Part shown: positions 4,762 through 5,480 of the stretch, in pieces
Numbering within the stretch: the first letter of the stretch is position 1
How the letters are laid out: every line of letters begins with the position of its first letter
Assembly: GCA_002308315.1 (NCBI GenBank)
Contig: DBWE01000046.1
Coordinates: 1 to 5,480 of the forward strand
Reading direction: 5' to 3'
Source: Clostridiales bacterium UBA1246
GTDB lineage: Bacteria > Bacillota > Clostridia > Oscillospirales > Oscillospiraceae
DNA: 5,480 bases
Program-made: the position numbers and the translations under genes
The notes under the pieces: model-generated
What the model saw: the letters and a program-made list of their open reading frames with translations, nothing else
Databases searched by the model: none
Told to the model about the DNA's origin: nothing

Positions 4762-5480
4762 AGGGTATGGAGATGGCCCGGGAGCTTTATGAGAACGTTT
4801 TCCGGGATGCGCTGGCGACCGAGTTCGCTCCGTGGGAGGAGCGCATAGCCGTGGGACTCGCGGGGCCCGGCTCGGAATGCTTCGGCTTCGACGACGAGAT
4901 ATCGCGCGACCATGATCTCGTACCGCGAGTGTGCCTGTGGCTGACGGAAAAAGACCTGGCCGAGATCGGACCGCGGCTTCAGCGGCGCTATGACGAGCTC
5001 ACCGCGGGTCTGCCGCAGCCCTCCGAAGCGGCGCGGGACCGCTCCGGAGTGATAGGCACGGCGGAGTTCTACCGACGTTTCACCGGCCGTCCCGGCGCTC
5101 CGGACGGGCCGATGCAGTGGATGCGGGTATCCGACCGTTACCTTGCCTGCGCCGTGAACGGCGAGGTCTTCCGGGACGATCTCGGAGAGTTTTCCGCCGT
5201 CCGGCGGGAGATAGCGAAGGGTTATCCGCCGGACGTCCGGCGAAAAAAGCTTGCCGCGAGGCTTTTCGCGATGGGTCAGGCGGGTCAGTACAATCTGCCG
5301 CGCTGCATGAAGCGGGGAGACGCGGTCGCCTCGGCTCTCGCGCTGAGCGAATTCATCCGCGCGGCGCTCGGAGCGATATATCTGCTCAACGGACGCTACG
5401 CGCCGTTTTACAAATGGCTGTACAGGGGGGCGCTTGACCTGCCGCTGTGCCGGGACGCCGTCGCCGCCGCGGGAGAGCTG
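4758..5480 (+). CDS. DUF4037 protein, putative nucleotidyltransferase-fold enzyme (3' end beyond window)
   Basis: The reading frame from ATG 4758 stays open for 241 codons to the last base, so the gene is partial at its 3' end only because of the window edge. Residues 29-62 (RIAVGLAGPGSECFGFDDE and onward to RDHDLVPRVCLWL) resemble the DUF4037 signature as I remember it. The spacing G38-S39, then 11 residues, then D51-H52-D53 fits the hG[GS]x(9-13)Dh[DE] metal-site pattern of the polymerase-beta nucleotidyltransferase superfamily. A second conserved-looking block at 174-226 (QAGQYNLPRCMKRGD, then SEFIRAALGAIYLLNGRYAP and FYKWLYRG) looks like the helical substrate-binding half. ATG 4758 overlaps the TPR stop by 4 bases. 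GGAGG at 4743-4747 and AAGGA at 4751-4755 precede it; Met4 and Met6 are possible later starts. The substrate is unknown, and catalysis is inferred from the motif. Confidence 0.88.
   Translation, partial: MKGMEMARELYENVFRDALATEFAPWEERIAVGLAGPGSECFGFDDEISRDHDLVPRVCLWLTEKDLAEIGPRLQRRYDELTAGLPQPSEAARDRSGVIGTAEFYRRFTGRPGAPDGPMQWMRVSDRYLACAVNGEVFRDDLGEFSAVRREIAKGYPPDVRRKKLAARLFAMGQAGQYNLPRCMKRGDAVASALALSEFIRAALGAIYLLNGRYAPFYKWLYRGALDLPLCRDAVAAAGEL

Noticed and set aside
5117..5437. A 106-codon plus-strand frame within the DUF4037 region
   Set aside because: It is out of frame with the DUF4037 reading frame open from 4758 to the window end, Arg-rich, and without motifs.

Overview
The window looks like chromosomal DNA of a moderately GC-rich Firmicute, most likely a Clostridia-class (Oscillospirales or Christensenellales-like) gut anaerobe. 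The evidence is strong Shine-Dalgarno sites of the GGAGG type, a two-gene KtrB/KtrA-type potassium transporter, a DUF4037 protein of the kind common in Clostridia, and frequent ATA, AGG and CGG codons together with GC-rich third positions. The taxonomic guess is an inference. No mobile element, CRISPR array, tRNA or rRNA was seen. Every gene shown is intact, except the last, which runs off the right edge.

Layout. A perfect inverted repeat at 1-25 probably ends an upstream transcription unit. A single plus-strand gene (89-898), with its own likely extended -10 promoter, encodes a soluble histidine-kinase-like ATPase that lacks the usual phospho-acceptor histidine. A hairpin at 913-942 lies between it and the convergent minus-strand operon ktrB-ktrA (2965 to 971), and is U-rich on both sides. 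The two ktr genes are 12 bases apart, and the ktrA ribosome site overlaps the ktrB stop codon.

A short divergent promoter region (about 2966-3110) holds two back-to-back promoters, one reading left into ktrBA and one reading right into a three-gene plus-strand operon. That operon is a classical short-chain dehydrogenase/reductase (3111-3902), a TPR helical-repeat protein (3919-4761) and a DUF4037 protein (4758 to beyond 5480). DUF4037 carries a motif fitting the DNA-polymerase-beta nucleotidyltransferase superfamily. The TPR and DUF4037 genes overlap by 4 bases (ATGA), which implies translational coupling and probably a shared function.

How the genes work together. KtrB is the membrane K+ channel-like subunit and KtrA its cytosolic nucleotide-gated regulator. 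The histidine-kinase-like gene has no response regulator next to it. The SDR-TPR-DUF4037 operon is the least understood part: the gene order suggests a TPR adaptor paired with a putative nucleotidyltransferase, with the reductase either functionally linked or only co-transcribed. Known families explain most of the window. The best candidates for something undescribed are the His-less kinase and the TPR/DUF4037 pair.
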